A DNA stretch of 64,000 nt from Sinorhizobium sp. RAC02 (lineage in GTDB: Bacteria > Pseudomonadota > Alphaproteobacteria > Rhizobiales > Rhizobiaceae), in NCBI RefSeq assembly GCF_001713395.1, contig NZ_CP016452.1, forward strand, positions 62,001 to 126,000, read 5' to 3'. The notes beneath the pieces are model-generated. The model did no database searches. It was not told the origin of the DNA and worked only from the letters and a program-made list of their open reading frames with translations. Positions 14,882 to 24,199 of this stretch are shown here, in pieces (within the stretch, counting starts at the first letter, position 1; every line of letters begins with the position of its first letter). A program made the position numbers and the translations under genes.

Positions 14882-15167
14882 TGAACCGCCCCAAGTTTCT
14901 GGACCAGCGGAGGGTAGAGTTTTCCGGCCTATCTCAGGGAAGCGGGCTGGCGGCGCTTCCCGGATTCATCAGCGAAATCGGTACCTTGTTGCCGATCGCA
15001 CCATGGGGTCGAAACTCATTATAGTCTCTGCGCCAATCCTCCATCTTTTCGCGGGCGTCCGCAAGGGTCAGGAACCAATGCTGGTTCAGGCACTCCGCTC
15101 GGAAGCGGCCGTTGAAGGCTTCGATAAAAGCATTGTCCGTGGGTTTAAACCCGCCCCAGTCTACCAA
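14882..15167 (-). pseudogene. IS3-family (IS407-like) OrfB, C-terminal fragment with IS end
   Basis: The frame contains KPTDNAFIEAFNGRFRAECL, which holds the catalytic Glu of the IS3 DDE domain, then NQHWFLTLADAREKMEDWRR and YNEFRPHGAIGN. The upstream DDE part is gone at about 15165. The sequence from 14882 (TGAACCGCCCCAAG) looks like the terminal inverted repeat. It is related to, but distinct from, the IS at 61631. The stretch 15168-15334 shows nothing I can identify. Confidence 0.8.
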
Positions 15168-15334
15168 GGAAAGGACACTGCTTTCAGACCCGGGGGCTTT
15201 GGAGACCAGCCTCAGAGTGGCTTTTGGCTCCGAGGAGCATCTGAGTTCGATTGGCGGCGGGGTTACACGTCAGAAAATGTGCATCAGGGCCACTGTCGGT
15301 GCAACCCCGGCCAACTCTCGTTGCAAATGGGCAG

Positions 15335-15610
15335 TCAGGCTCGATCGTAGGTGAAGGATGTCAGCAAGGTCGTCACGAAGTTGCTGGCCCTTTCCTTGAC
15401 AAGCACTTCGGTCCATTCATCGCTTTCTCGAAGTCTGAGATCGGTATAGATGCTGTCGACGGCGGCTTCTTCGATACGTTTGATATGTGCCTTGAAATTT
15501 GCCTCGCCGCCAGCGTGGTACATGTCGCGAATGACCATGCGCAGAATTTCCTGGATTGCGATTTGCCACGCCGTGTTGATCGCCTGGAGCTCGGTCGCAT
15601 TCGGTGCCAT
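15335..15610 (-). CDS. Hypothetical protein (91 aa)
   Basis: The protein starts MAPNATELQAINTAWQIAIQ and appears all-helical and soluble. GAAAGGAGCCCCA precedes the ATG at 15610, a strong ribosome site. Two helices, EILRMVIRDMYHAGGEANFK and KRIEEAAVDSIYTDL, are followed by a C-terminal helix in KERASNFVTTLLTSF. I do not recognise a domain. It lies downstream of, and on the same strand as, the DUF6481 gene. Confidence 0.6.
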   Translation of the reverse strand: MAPNATELQAINTAWQIAIQEILRMVIRDMYHAGGEANFKAHIKRIEEAAVDSIYTDLRLRESDEWTEVLVKERASNFVTTLLTSFTYDRA

Positions 15611-15677
15611 TGGGGCTCCTTTCTTTGAAGTGGAGCCCTAATAAGGGCGTCATGGATTAGGTTGGTTCAGGCAAAGG

Positions 15678-16058
15678 CTAGGCTTGCCTTGCCTTGCGGT
15701 TGGCGTAGCGTCTGTCGCGTTCGGCCTTTCGCAGCGCTTCATCTTCGACCACCCTCGTTATCCGGGCTTTTTCGGCGCGCTCCCGCGCTTCGGTTTCAGC
15801 GGCTACCGCGGCCTCAGCGGCTGCCTGCCGCTCCGCGGCCTCGATCTCGATACGCGTCTGCTCCTCAAGCTTCACGCGCTCGCGTTCAACACGTCGTTCT
15901 TCACGAGCGTTGGAAATGGCTGTGCGTTCCGCCTGCCTTGCGATCCTGGCAGGTTCTGCCGCGGCCTTTGCCGCACGGTAAGCATTGAGCAGAGCGGCTT
16001 TGGCCTCACCGGATGAGGAGCGGCGGTCGGCGACTTCGTTGTTTCTGGCGTTCTTCAT
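15678..16058 (-). CDS. DUF6481 family protein (126 aa)
   Basis: The protein begins MKNARNNEVADRRSSSGEAK and is an almost continuous charged helix rich in Ala, Arg and Glu, ending RDRRYANRKARQA. This is the layout of DUF6481 proteins: ADRR near the start, a long coiled-coil-like helix and an ARKARQ end. The family is common in alphaproteobacteria and often next to cold-shock genes, as here. The start at 16058 has GGGATAAGA upstream. Function is unknown. Confidence 0.78.
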   Translation of the reverse strand: MKNARNNEVADRRSSSGEAKAALLNAYRAAKAAAEPARIARQAERTAISNAREERRVERERVKLEEQTRIEIEAAERQAAAEAAVAAETEARERAEKARITRVVEDEALRKAERDRRYANRKARQA

Positions 16059-16087
16059 TCTTATCCCGATCTTGAGTGGCGTAGCGA

Positions 16088-16312
16088 TCAGCACGACTTG
16101 GCGCGTTTGGCAATGAGATTGGATGTCGCGGACATGCGGTCGGCCAATTCCTTGGCAAGACGCGCCTCTCGCAGCCTGACGGTCTTGGCATCCCGCACCC
16201 GAGTAACCGAATCCAGCTCTTCTACCGCGTTGTTTTTGGCAAAGAACTGCGTCTGCTCGTTGCTAAAGGCGATCTCCGCCTGCTGGCGGGATTTACTGTG
16301 TGTTTCTGTCAT
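16088..16312 (-). CDS. Small charged hypothetical protein (74 aa)
   Basis: The 74-residue product (MTETHSKSRQQAEIAFSNEQ...) is helical and charged, with RDAKTVRLREARLAKELADRM in its second half. GAGG lies close before the ATG. It sits between cspA and the DUF6481 gene on the same strand. A terminator separates it from cspA, so read-through or its own promoter is needed. No known domain. Confidence 0.6.
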   Translation of the reverse strand: MTETHSKSRQQAEIAFSNEQTQFFAKNNAVEELDSVTRVRDAKTVRLREARLAKELADRMSATSNLIAKRAKSC

Positions 16313-16345
16313 GGAACCTCAATGGAGTTCGGCTGGCAACCGAAA

Positions 16346-16374
16346 CGAAAAAGGCCAGGCAAAACGCCTGGCCT
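16346..16374 (-). terminator. Rho-independent terminator of cspA
   Basis: On the minus strand GGCCAGGC (16366-16373) pairs with GCCTGGCC (16353-16360) across a five-base loop and is followed by TTTTTCG. It lies 60 bases behind the cspA stop. Confidence 0.8.
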
Positions 16375-16433
16375 CGATGAAACAGCTTCCGGCAGTGCCA
16401 GTACATCCGTGGTCAAAGGGAAGCGAATCTCAA

Positions 16434-16643
16434 CTATGCCGACTGCAGATTGGTCGCCGACATCTTGCCCGACTTGTTGTCGCGCTCGAGTTCGAAGCCG
16501 ATCTTCTGGCCTTCGACGAGTTCGCGCATTCCGGCGCGCTCGACAGCGGAGATGTGAACGAACGCGTCAGCGCCGCCATTGTCAGGCTGGATGAAGCCGA
16601 AGCCCTTGGTGGAGTTAAACCATTTTACTGTGCCAGTGGTCAT
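16434..16643 (-). CDS. cspA: Cold-shock protein, CspA family (69 aa)
   Basis: The start at 16643 gives a 69-residue protein with the two RNA-binding motifs of the cold-shock domain: [18 protein letters not shown] (RNP1) and [13 protein letters not shown] (RNP2). It ends GKMSATNL, a common alphaproteobacterial variant. It acts as an RNA chaperone that melts secondary structure. A GC-rich hairpin lies 30-50 bases upstream in the leader, which may contribute to control as in other csp leaders. Confidence 0.95.
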   Translation of the reverse strand: MTTGTVKWFNSTKGFGFIQPDNGGADAFVHISAVERAGMRELVEGQKIGFELERDNKSGKMSATNLQSA

Positions 16644-16674
16644 GACGAACCCTTTCAAAGCATAGAATGAGGGC

Positions 16675-16696
16675 CCGCGGAAGCAATGCTTCGCGG
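16675..16696 (-). promoter_or_regulatory. Hairpin in the cspA leader
   Basis: CCGCGGAAGCA pairs with TGCTTCGCGG (one bulge) 32 bases upstream of the cspA ATG. Together with A/T-rich sequence up to about 16830 it suggests a structured 5' leader. The rest of 16700-17154 shows no gene I can support. Confidence 0.4.
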
Positions 16697-17154
16697 ACGG
16701 TGATACGACTATTTTTGAGAGAGAAGGTTCGAATAGAGCGCGGTGCCAATCGCGCGGTAGACAAAGCTCGGCAAGCAAAAGATCGATAACGCATCTATAG
16801 GGTATTGAGATTACCACGTCAACGATTAGTTTTTGCTGGGCGCCGCCTCATCCATAGGTTGCCCCATCTAAATGAGTCATCAGATTCCTGAAAAAGACAT
16901 GCTGCGGTAACCATATCGAAGCCGCTGGGTTCCTCAATTGTTGACGACGCTGAACGCCTCGTTGTTTTCTTGAGGGATGCGAACCGGCAACCCTACCTTC
17001 CGCTCGATCAACGACCATGCCAACGAAGTGTAATGCCTGTTCAGGCTCGATATGATATGTTGTCTTAGAACGTCAGTGTGATTTGCGTCCGGCGGCGTTC
17101 CTGCCGAGTGATGGCTCGTACCCTGCGAGTTTTCGGCCCTTGAGGGCCATTTCC

Positions 17155-18205
17155 ATGTCGAACGCACCGATAGTTCATTTCGAAGCGGCGAGTACGCTTG
17201 CCGTGGTGGTTTCATCGAACGAGCCGCTGCTTTTCCTCTCCAAAGACCAGAGGGTCATTGCAGCGAGCACATCGTTCTGCCGGACGTTCGAAATCGATCC
17301 CGCGACTATTCCCGGCAGACCGCTCGGTTCGCTTGGAAACGGCGAATGGGCAATGCCCAACCTCGCCTCGCTCCTGCAGGCGACCGCTTCCGGAAGCGCG
17401 CGGATCGAGGCCTACGAAATCGATCTCCAGCGGCCAAACCGCAGGACGCGACAGTTGATCGTCAATGCGCAGATCCTCGACGATGGCGACACGGCGCATA
17501 TCCGGCTCCTGCTGGCCATCACCGACGTCACGGACGCGCGCGCCGAAGCGAAACTGAAAGACGATCTTATCCGGGAGAAGGCCATCCTGATGCAGGAGGT
17601 CCAGCACCGCGTCGCCAACAGCCTTCAGATCATCGCCAGCGTTCATGCAGAGCGCACGCCGGGTTCAGTCCGAGGAAGCGCGCGGCCATCTGCACAACGC
17701 CCATCACCGGGTCATGTCGATCGCGGCCGTGCAACGGCAGCTTTCTACGTCCAGCGGCGGCAGCGTCGAGCTTCGCACCTACTTCACGCAGCTTTGCGAA
17801 AGCCTTGGCGCGTCGATGATCGCCGACGACGACCGGCTTTCGATATCGGTGACAGTGGATGACAGCGCGGTGGAAGCCGACATTTCCATCAGCCTTGGGC
17901 TGATCGTGACCGAATTGGTGATCAACGCGCTCAAGCACGCCTTCCCGGGGCAGCAAACCGGCACGATCCTTGTCGACTATTGCTCAACGGGCGGCGACTG
18001 GACGCTTTCTGTCACTGACGACGGCATCGGCATGCCGACCGGTAGCGTTGCCCCCAAGTCCGGCCTTGGGACCGGCATCGTCGAAGCGCTTGCCAGGAAC
18101 CTAAACGGCGAAATCCAGGTGAGCGATGCGAACCCCGGGACCGCCATAACCATCAGGCATCGGGGAGACGCCGATCGCCAAACCAGACTTCCGGCCGCCG
18201 CCTAG
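17155..18205 (+). pseudogene. PAS-HWE/HisKA_2 sensor histidine kinase with internal frameshift
   Basis: The first frame (from MSNAPIVHFEAAS at 17155) covers a PAS-like sensor (residues 20-130) and the phospho-acceptor box LMQEVQHRVANSLQIIASV. The second frame, from about 17645, continues with the family sequence after the box and then the ATPase: ELVINALKHAFPG (N box), DDGIGMP (G1), GLGTGIVEAL (G2). One or two bases are lost or gained at about 17640. If real, the kinase is dead; if a sequencing error, it is a normal soluble 350-aa kinase. A receiver protein gene follows. Confidence 0.82.
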
Positions 18206-18382
18206 AGCTATTCCAGCAAAAGTGCGCAGCGGTTTCGCGCCCGGAATTGCAAAAAACAAAGAGAGGGAGCGTTTTCGCGATTCGAAGAAAAGCGGAAACG
18301 ATCCAGGAACTTATCCCCCGCTGGAACGCTCTATCAGGGAGCGGACAGGGTCCGCTTCAAACGATGCCCTGATGAGGGTCAG

Positions 18383-18754
18383 ATGTTCAACGGCAAGGCG
18401 GTCATCCTCGTGGTCGAAGACAGTGCTCTCATTCGGATGAGCGCCATCGATCTGGTGCGATCTGCGGGTTACGAGGCCCTTGAGGCGAGCGACGCCGACG
18501 AGGCCATTCGCATCCTGGAAGCGAGAGCGGACATCGACCTGGTGTTCACGGATGTACAGATGCCGGGAACGATGGACGGCATCAAACTGGCCCACTACAT
18601 CCGTGATCGATGGCCGCCGGTGAAATTGATCGTCGCGTCCGGCAATGCAATCATCGAAGAGAGCAACCTGCCGACGGGGAGCCGGTTCTTCGCGAAACCC
18701 TATGAAGATCATGCGATCGCAGACGCGATGGCCCGTATGCTGTTGAGCCCATAG
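18383..18754 (+). CDS. Single-domain response regulator
   Basis: The 123-residue protein is one receiver domain: acidic pocket VVEDS near residue 12, phospho-acceptor Asp in VFTDVQMPGTMDG (about 57), Thr/Ser position replaced by IVASGN, and conserved Lys in FFAKPY. No output domain is present. It follows the HWE kinase by 177 bases and is the probable partner in a stress-type phosphorelay. Confidence 0.9.
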   Translation: MFNGKAVILVVEDSALIRMSAIDLVRSAGYEALEASDADEAIRILEARADIDLVFTDVQMPGTMDGIKLAHYIRDRWPPVKLIVASGNAIIEESNLPTGSRFFAKPYEDHAIADAMARMLLSP

Positions 18755-18889
18755 GGGTCCCCGCGCGTGCCGGAGGCATGTCCGCACAGCAAAGCCGGCA
18801 CCCTCGACTGAGAAATTTGCCGGCTCCGTCATTCTTTCGCTGGACAGCGGGCGATCCGAAGATCGCCCGTTCAAGGGATTGCGGATTGG

Positions 18890-19261
18890 TTACTTGGCCA
18901 GATGCCAAACGCCCCCGACGCCGTCGCCGTTGGTTTCACCGGCCTTCTTGTCCTCGACATAGGTGTAGAGCGGCTTGCCTTCATAGGCCCACATCTCCAT
19001 GCCGTCCGCCGCCTTGACCAAAGACCATTCTCCTTCAGCCTTGGCGCTCGCGGCGGCGTGGAATGCCGGCCATTTCTTCAGGCAGTCCGCATCGCAGTTT
19101 GACTTGTCTTTGGCATCCTTGTCGAAAGTGTAGAGGATCATCCCCTTCTCGTCGGCCAAAGCCTTGCCCATCTTGGTGTCGACCATCTTGGCAGGCTCGG
19201 CTGCGAACGCCGACCCGCACAGAGCAGACACCAGGCCGATCGCAATCAACATCGTTCTCAT
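18890..19261 (-). CDS. Secreted COG4315-type repeat protein
   Basis: The 123-residue product has a Sec signal peptide (MLIAIGLVSALCGSAFA, cleaved before AEPAK). The mature part has two copies of the 'secreted repeat of unknown function': GMILYTFDKDAKDKSNCDADCLKKWPAF and KPLYTYVEDKKAGETNGDGV, each with YxFxxD-like and the first with a CxxxC pair. The start at 19261 is chosen because GGAG lies 7 bases upstream. It is periplasmic; role unknown, often linked to stress. Confidence 0.85.
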   Translation of the reverse strand: MRTMLIAIGLVSALCGSAFAAEPAKMVDTKMGKALADEKGMILYTFDKDAKDKSNCDADCLKKWPAFHAAASAKAEGEWSLVKAADGMEMWAYEGKPLYTYVEDKKAGETNGDGVGGVWHLAK

Positions 19262-19417
19262 GACATTCTCCAATTCGGGAGTGCCGGCGGAATGCCAGTA
19301 GCGCCCGATCTAACGAGGAGAAACCCATCAGGGCTGGAAGAGGTTCCCTTCGGCGTCATCCAATCGGAACGGTCAAAACGGCAGCGGGCGATTCCAGTCG
19401 AGCCGGCCCCGCCGTCG

Positions 19418-21334
19418 TCACCCCTCCGCCGCCTGACGCCACGCCGCGATGGGTGTTTTTTCCGCCACGCCGTTCTCAACGGAGAGCACGCTGTCGAAGA
19501 AATCGGCACCGCTCGCGGATCGTATGGGCGAAACGTCATGCATGACGGCGATCACCGTCGCCTCCGGGCAATGGTCCCTGATCGCCTGATGGAACGCGTA
19601 CACGGCCTGGGTATCGAGCGCGCTCGTTGCCTCGTCGAGAAACAGCAGGCCGGGCCGGAGCAGGAGGATCCTGGCAAGAACAAGCTTCTGCTTCTGGCCT
19701 CCGGACAAAAGCAGGTCCCAGCTTTGGCCGTCGCGGCCTTCCTTCAGGAGTTCGTCGATGAGTTCGCCGAGCCCCGCCTCGTGCAACGCCACCGCGACGC
19801 GCGTATCGGGGTAGTCCCCGGCCGCGTCCGGAAGGCAGACGAGATCCTTCAAGGACACTGCCTGAAGCTTGACGTCCTGGGCGGCATACAGGGTCCTGAC
19901 ATGCCTCGGCATCGCGATCTTGCCGCGACCATGCGCCCATAGACCGTTGATCGCCTTGAGAAGCGAGGTCTTGCCGCTCCCGGACTCGCCAACGACCAAG
20001 GTCCACTCGCCCGGCAGGAACCGTAGATTTGTGGCGGCCAGAAAAGGAAGATCGGCGCCCGCATGCAGAAGCTCGATCTGCCGAAGAGCGAGACCGAGCG
20101 CGGAATCCTGCTTCGTATACTGGAATTCGTACAGGCCGGTTTGCGAATAGAATACCTCGGGTCGCTGAACGGTTTCGATCGCCTCCGCGAGATCGGTTAT
20201 GCGGCGGGCATTCGCCCTCAGCGTTGCAATGTCGGGCATGACGTGAATGAACCACGAACATTCGTTGATGAGCGCATTGGCCAGCTCGGCACCCGTAACG
20301 TAGTGCTGCAGGCTGACCTTGTTGTCCATGTAGGGAATCAGGCCCGGCGCATAGGCGACGATTCGCGAGCCGATGAAATTGTGGACGAGTTCGAACCCCA
20401 AATAGCCGGCAGTCACCCGGTTCAGGCTAGCCCAGGTTTTGTCGATGTCGAGATACCGGCGCGCATTGACGACCTTCTGGGCCCTTTCGCCATGGAGGAC
20501 GGCAACATGGAAGCTGCGATGCAGCAGGGTGTTCAATTCGGCGCGGTAGCTGCCCTCGGCCCATTGCATGCGCACCGACAGGCGCTGGAGGATCCCACCG
20601 AGCTTCGCCGCGACGACGGTGTTGAGCGACACGTAAATCGCGACCGCCGCGAAGGCCAGGAACGCGCTGCCATAGCTGCCCAGGAACGCGAGCCCTCTGA
20701 CATGGCTCGACATCTCGATGAGCTTTCTGCCGACGAAGCCAAGGGACAGCACGACGCCGGCAATGCCCATCGCGAGCCCGATTGCGCCCCCGGTCATGCC
20801 TTTGATCGATTCCTGGACGCGTTGATCGACATTGTCGGGCGCGGGGGTAGCCGATCCGGTCGCGTCGGATCCGAATTGCTGAAGATGGAAATGCGTGTGG
20901 TTGGTATCGAGCAGGGCTTCGTTGAAGCGCCGGTCGAGCCATTCGCGCCACTTGCGGTGGAGCGTGGTCGAAAAGAAATGGCGGACTGCAGTGAAACACA
21001 CGTCCTTCAGGATGGCGATCGCGGCAAGCGTTGCCGCTGTCGTCAGCAGGGCCGTGGGGGTGGTGCGGGTGGTCGGATGGTGGAAGTAGGCGATCCGGTT
21101 GATCAATTCGCCCGAGGTGACGGCGAACCAGACGCTGGCTTGGGCGGACAATGCCGTCAGCACGAGGATGGCGGATGTCAGTCCCCAGGCCTCGCGCCAG
21201 CTTTCGGAAAGCCAATAGGCGCGCATCAGGCCCCAGAAGCTGCGCATCGAGGAAACCGGGCTTGCAGGGCCACGCGTCTCGCCGCCGAGCAGCCTTCTTA
21301 CGGATGCGCCTATTCGCCGGGCATGACTGCGCAT
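19418..21334 (-). CDS. SbmA/BacA-like ABC transporter with fused ATPase
   Basis: The 638-residue protein has an SbmA/BacA-type membrane domain (about residues 40-390), with helices such as AWGLTSAILVLTALSAQASVWF and the conserved WREWLDRRF. The ATPase follows with Walker A GESGSGKTS, signature LSGGQKQKLVLARILL and Walker B LLFLDEATSALD. This matches the YddA/BclA group of full-length exporters or peptide/cobalamin importers. In rhizobia, BacA and BclA import NCR-type antimicrobial peptides and affect symbiosis. Substrate here is unknown. Confidence 0.88.
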   Translation of the reverse strand: MRSHARRIGASVRRLLGGETRGPASPVSSMRSFWGLMRAYWLSESWREAWGLTSAILVLTALSAQASVWFAVTSGELINRIAYFHHPTTRTTPTALLTTAATLAAIAILKDVCFTAVRHFFSTTLHRKWREWLDRRFNEALLDTNHTHFHLQQFGSDATGSATPAPDNVDQRVQESIKGMTGGAIGLAMGIAGVVLSLGFVGRKLIEMSSHVRGLAFLGSYGSAFLAFAAVAIYVSLNTVVAAKLGGILQRLSVRMQWAEGSYRAELNTLLHRSFHVAVLHGERAQKVVNARRYLDIDKTWASLNRVTAGYLGFELVHNFIGSRIVAYAPGLIPYMDNKVSLQHYVTGAELANALINECSWFIHVMPDIATLRANARRITDLAEAIETVQRPEVFYSQTGLYEFQYTKQDSALGLALRQIELLHAGADLPFLAATNLRFLPGEWTLVVGESGSGKTSLLKAINGLWAHGRGKIAMPRHVRTLYAAQDVKLQAVSLKDLVCLPDAAGDYPDTRVAVALHEAGLGELIDELLKEGRDGQSWDLLLSGGQKQKLVLARILLLRPGLLFLDEATSALDTQAVYAFHQAIRDHCPEATVIAVMHDVSPIRSASGADFFDSVLSVENGVAEKTPIAAWRQAAEG

Positions 21335-21447
21335 GGCGACTTCATCTCCCCGAACCGATGCAAGCGGAAACCTGGGGCAGGCGCCGCGGATGTCAAATCG
21401 AGACGGCGAGGCCTTCAGGCTCGCTCACAGGAATGTCGCCCCTGACG

Positions 21448-21900
21448 TCAGGCCATCGTGGCCTGCCGCCCCGACAATGTGTCGATCTCCACGCGATAGA
21501 AGATGGGCCGCGTTTGCGCGTCCGGATACGCAACTCCTTCGGGCTTGTAGGCGCCCGGTTCCCACCAGTTGCCGCGCTCCTGCAGGAGCCGCCAGGCACG
21601 CATGTGTTCGCTATTGTCCTGTTCGTCGTCAGGCATTTCCCGGTAGACGCCCTCCAGAAGCACGCTCTTCCACTCTTCCAGCGTCGCCAGCTGCTCGACC
21701 TGCACGCAGACATGTGGATTGAAGCGAAGACTGTCGATCTTCTTTCCCGGCAGGGAAAAACTGTAGAAAACGCGTTTCTGGTAGACGTAGCGGATCGGCA
21801 CGACATAGGGCCGGCTGCCCGAGATACATCCCAGATGGCCTATGCTGTTCGCCGACAGCGCGGCCTCGCATTCCGCTCTTGTCATATCCCGCAAAATCAT
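21448..21900 (-). CDS. Pyridoxamine 5'-phosphate oxidase-fold flavin protein
   Basis: The 150-residue protein has a split-barrel FMN-binding fold: SIGHLGCISGSRPYVVPIRY near residue 20, VFYSFSLPGKKIDSLRFNPH and VCVQVEQLATLEEWKSVLLEG. This is the NimA-like/PF12900 branch, which includes nitroimidazole reductases and small flavin-binding stress proteins. The ATG at 21900 follows AGGAGGTCGAA, an ideal ribosome site, so the longer frame to 22044 is not used. Confidence 0.85.
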   Translation of the reverse strand: MILRDMTRAECEAALSANSIGHLGCISGSRPYVVPIRYVYQKRVFYSFSLPGKKIDSLRFNPHVCVQVEQLATLEEWKSVLLEGVYREMPDDEQDNSEHMRAWRLLQERGNWWEPGAYKPEGVAYPDAQTRPIFYRVEIDTLSGRQATMA

Positions 21901-22148
21901 TTCGACCTCCTGGCATCGCTGCCTTGGAAAGCGCAGCGGTAGATGCCCGCTGCCTGCGATCGACTCTGCGCCTTTTTCCGCGCTGCGGCAAACGGGGCAA
22001 TGCGGCGGACGCATCGCAGCCACGCCGATTTTCCTACCGAACAAGACCGCTCATGGAACGTTCGTTCGAAGTGAGGTGCAATCCGTCCGCAGCCTGCCAC
22101 CTACGGTAACGCGGCGGAGACGGTAGCGAGCACTCACAGGAGCCTGCC

Positions 22149-22232
22149 ATGGACATCACCACCCTTCTCATCATCGTTCTTATCGTCGCCGTATTGGGCG
22201 GCGGCTTTTATGGCCGTGGGCGTTGGTATTAA
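22149..22232 (+). CDS. Very small hydrophobic protein (27 aa)
   Basis: A 27-residue frame, MDITTLLIIVLIVAVLGGGF then YGRGRWY, has AGGAG 6 bases before the ATG and a hairpin terminator about 70 bases after its stop. It is one membrane helix with a Gly/Arg aromatic tail. Tiny proteins with this pattern are common but unnamed in Rhizobiales; it recalls DUF3309 but is shorter. Confidence 0.6.
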   Translation: MDITTLLIIVLIVAVLGGGFYGRGRWY

Positions 22233-22300
22233 GCCACACCTTCCCACTGCTCGCTGGCGGCGAGCCAACCCCGGGGAACGTGAAGAGGAAGAAGCAGTGT

Positions 22301-22328
22301 GACCGGCGCCGCGCCGGTCAAGTTTTTT
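22301..22328 (+). terminator. Rho-independent terminator
   Basis: GACCGGCG and CGCCGGTC form an 8-bp GC stem followed by AAGTTTTTT. It ends the 27-aa gene transcript. The 560 bases to 22892 hold no gene I can support; a short frame ending FRPHCGRSMIRDEDD may be a gene remnant. Confidence 0.75.
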
Positions 22329-22892
22329 CGTTCCGAAAGAGTACGGCCACCGTCGCTGTACAAGAACCGTGTTCTTTGAGCTCCCTTTTAAGCTCTTGAA
22401 CACGGACTCGGCCCCCCGACCCGGTCGTTCAGGTGACTTATGTTCGCTTTGAATTTCCTAATCCGAGAAACAAGTTCCGCTCCGGAATGAACGCTCTGGG
22501 CACGGTTGCAGACCGTCCGGTCCTGGAAGCGTGGTGACATAGCTGCTATAGAAGCGCGCATAGAGCGCGGGCGACCTCTATGACCGCTTCCGCCCCCATT
22601 GCGGCCGTTCGATGATTCGAGACGAAGACGACTAAGGCGGACGATATAGGTTCCTGTCGTATTGAATCATATTTGCTGCAGGTTTCAGGATTTTTCCGGC
22701 AAATTACGGACAGCCTTACAGCTTGGCTGGCTGAAAGCTGTGATTAAGCGTTGAAGTTTGACCCCTTTCGGCGCGGACGAATGACCCCGGTCTTGGTAGA
22801 TTAACATACTGATTAATTTGTGGTTTAGGCAATGTGACTGAGGTCAACCCTCGGCGCCGATGGTTGGGTCAAACACCACGCCGAAACACATA

Positions 22893-23429
22893 TCAAAGTA
22901 TAAGGCTCATCTGAACAGTCGCAAAGTACACACCGTCGAACCTCATTCCATGGCTTTTCACGCAATCAAGACGGAAATCGAATTTCTCGTAAAGCCGAAT
23001 AGCCGGCAGATTGTCCTCGCGCGTCTCGAGTTCGATACAAGTAATGCCTTTCACCTTTGCCTTCTCGATACAAGAATGTAACAAAGTTTCGCCTACTTTC
23101 TGGCCTCTGTAGATTGGCAGGACACCCATTCCGAGGCTTCCTCGATGGGAGATCGCGTCCTGCCAAGCGGAGAAGATATCCGCCCAACCAACGACGCGGT
23201 CGCCGTCCAAAGCAACAAACTGGATGCTATCGTTGATGACACTTGCTTCAACGAACTCCTGCACTTTCTCCAGAGGTAATACCTTAGTCTGAGCGAGATA
23301 CCGCCTCTCCCGTGCAACGACATCAAGGCACGAATGGAAACTTTCCGCGTGTTCTACTGAGATTGGCGCAACGACGAAGGACAACTCAGCTCCTGTTACT
23401 GAAACGGTGAGGATGCGATCCACAATCAA
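22893..23429 (-). CDS. GNAT-family N-acetyltransferase (178 aa)
   Basis: The protein has the GNAT core: IQFVALDGDRVVGWADIFS (strands 2-4), then MGVLPIYRGQKVGETLLHSC containing the acetyl-CoA loop (RxxGxG/A-like), then ITCIELETREDNLPAIRLYEKFDF. It would transfer an acetyl group from acetyl-CoA; the acceptor is unknown. It stands alone on the minus strand. Confidence 0.88.
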   Translation of the reverse strand: MIVDRILTVSVTGAELSFVVAPISVEHAESFHSCLDVVARERRYLAQTKVLPLEKVQEFVEASVINDSIQFVALDGDRVVGWADIFSAWQDAISHRGSLGMGVLPIYRGQKVGETLLHSCIEKAKVKGITCIELETREDNLPAIRLYEKFDFRLDCVKSHGMRFDGVYFATVQMSLIL

Positions 23430-23652
23430 ACCCTACATCCACCAGTGTTAGCGGGGATAAATCTCGTGCGAATTGGTTAACATAGCAACGCCCGAAACTC
23501 CCCGGTGTCGGAAAAGCTAACCGGGACAGCGGCGATTGCGCGATTTTTCTTTCAGGCATCGTCTCCGCCGCGAGGAAGCTATTGTCAATCGAGAGAAGGC
23601 TTCCGCAGGATGCCTCCGTCACATTCGTTCGGCTTGCCAAAGCGAATGGCTA

Positions 23653-24120
23653 TTACAAGACCTTTGTCATGACCGGCACGGTTGACCCCAGCGGTGTCTT
23701 CTCCTCACCGACTATCGAAAAGCCGACGGACTTATAGAAATGCACGGCACTGGCACTGGACACCACCCGGATACCGGTGGCGTGGCGTGCGATTAGCTCA
23801 CGCTGGGCGGCCTCGAAAATCATCCTCCCGATGCCCCGTCGCCAATAACTTGGATCGACGAACATGCCGTCGAGCTCAGTATAGGCGCTCTCGGCGATGA
23901 CGAAGGAAGCAAAACCCACCACCACGCCATCGGCTTCTGCCAGCACAACTTGACCGGACGATATAAGCTTGGCATCAACGTTGAGTAACTCCCTCTCCTC
24001 CATAAGTCGTCGAAGCACCTCGCCCGTCTCAACAGCTAGCGACGCGTTACGCATCACGGTATTCAACTGTTTCTGATCGGCGGGGATGGCGCTGCGAACC
24101 TTTACATGGGAGGTCCTCAT
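23653..24120 (-). CDS. GNAT-family N-acetyltransferase (155 aa)
   Basis: The protein carries GVVVGFASFVIAESAYTELDG and the acetyl-CoA loop VDPSYWRRGIGRMIFEAAQ, then VVSSASAVHFYKSVGF and a C-terminal strand VPVMTKVL. The ATG at 24120 follows GGGTGGCG; the upstream GTG at 24126 is less likely. It lies about 80 bases behind an MFS exporter on the same strand and may be read with it. Confidence 0.87.
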   Translation of the reverse strand: MRTSHVKVRSAIPADQKQLNTVMRNASLAVETGEVLRRLMEERELLNVDAKLISSGQVVLAEADGVVVGFASFVIAESAYTELDGMFVDPSYWRRGIGRMIFEAAQRELIARHATGIRVVSSASAVHFYKSVGFSIVGEEKTPLGSTVPVMTKVL

Positions 24121-24199
24121 CGCCACCCGACATAGCCAGTTTGAAGTCCAAGCTCTTCCTTGAGGATTTTAGCTTTTCGAATACCAATGTATCCTTTCA

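Noticed and set aside
16934..17215. Leftward 93-aa frame ending IPQENNEAFSVVNN
   Set aside because: The last 45 residues look plausible, but no start codon with a ribosome site lies near them, and the upstream part overlaps the kinase start.
18290..18335. General-stress (EcfG-type) promoter before the response regulator
   Set aside because: GGAAC is followed 16 bases later by CGCT instead of CGTT; one mismatch in a 9-base consensus is too weak to call.
20063..21445. 460-aa open frame antisense to the SbmA/BacA-like gene
   Set aside because: Composition (Arg/Gly/His-rich, no domains) is that of a GC-rich shadow frame; the minus-strand gene has clear ABC motifs.
22330..22892. Possible RNA gene or attenuator with AAGAACCGTGTTCTT-like repeats
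   Set aside because: Short inverted repeats are present, but no stable extended structure, promoter or terminator set could be recognised.
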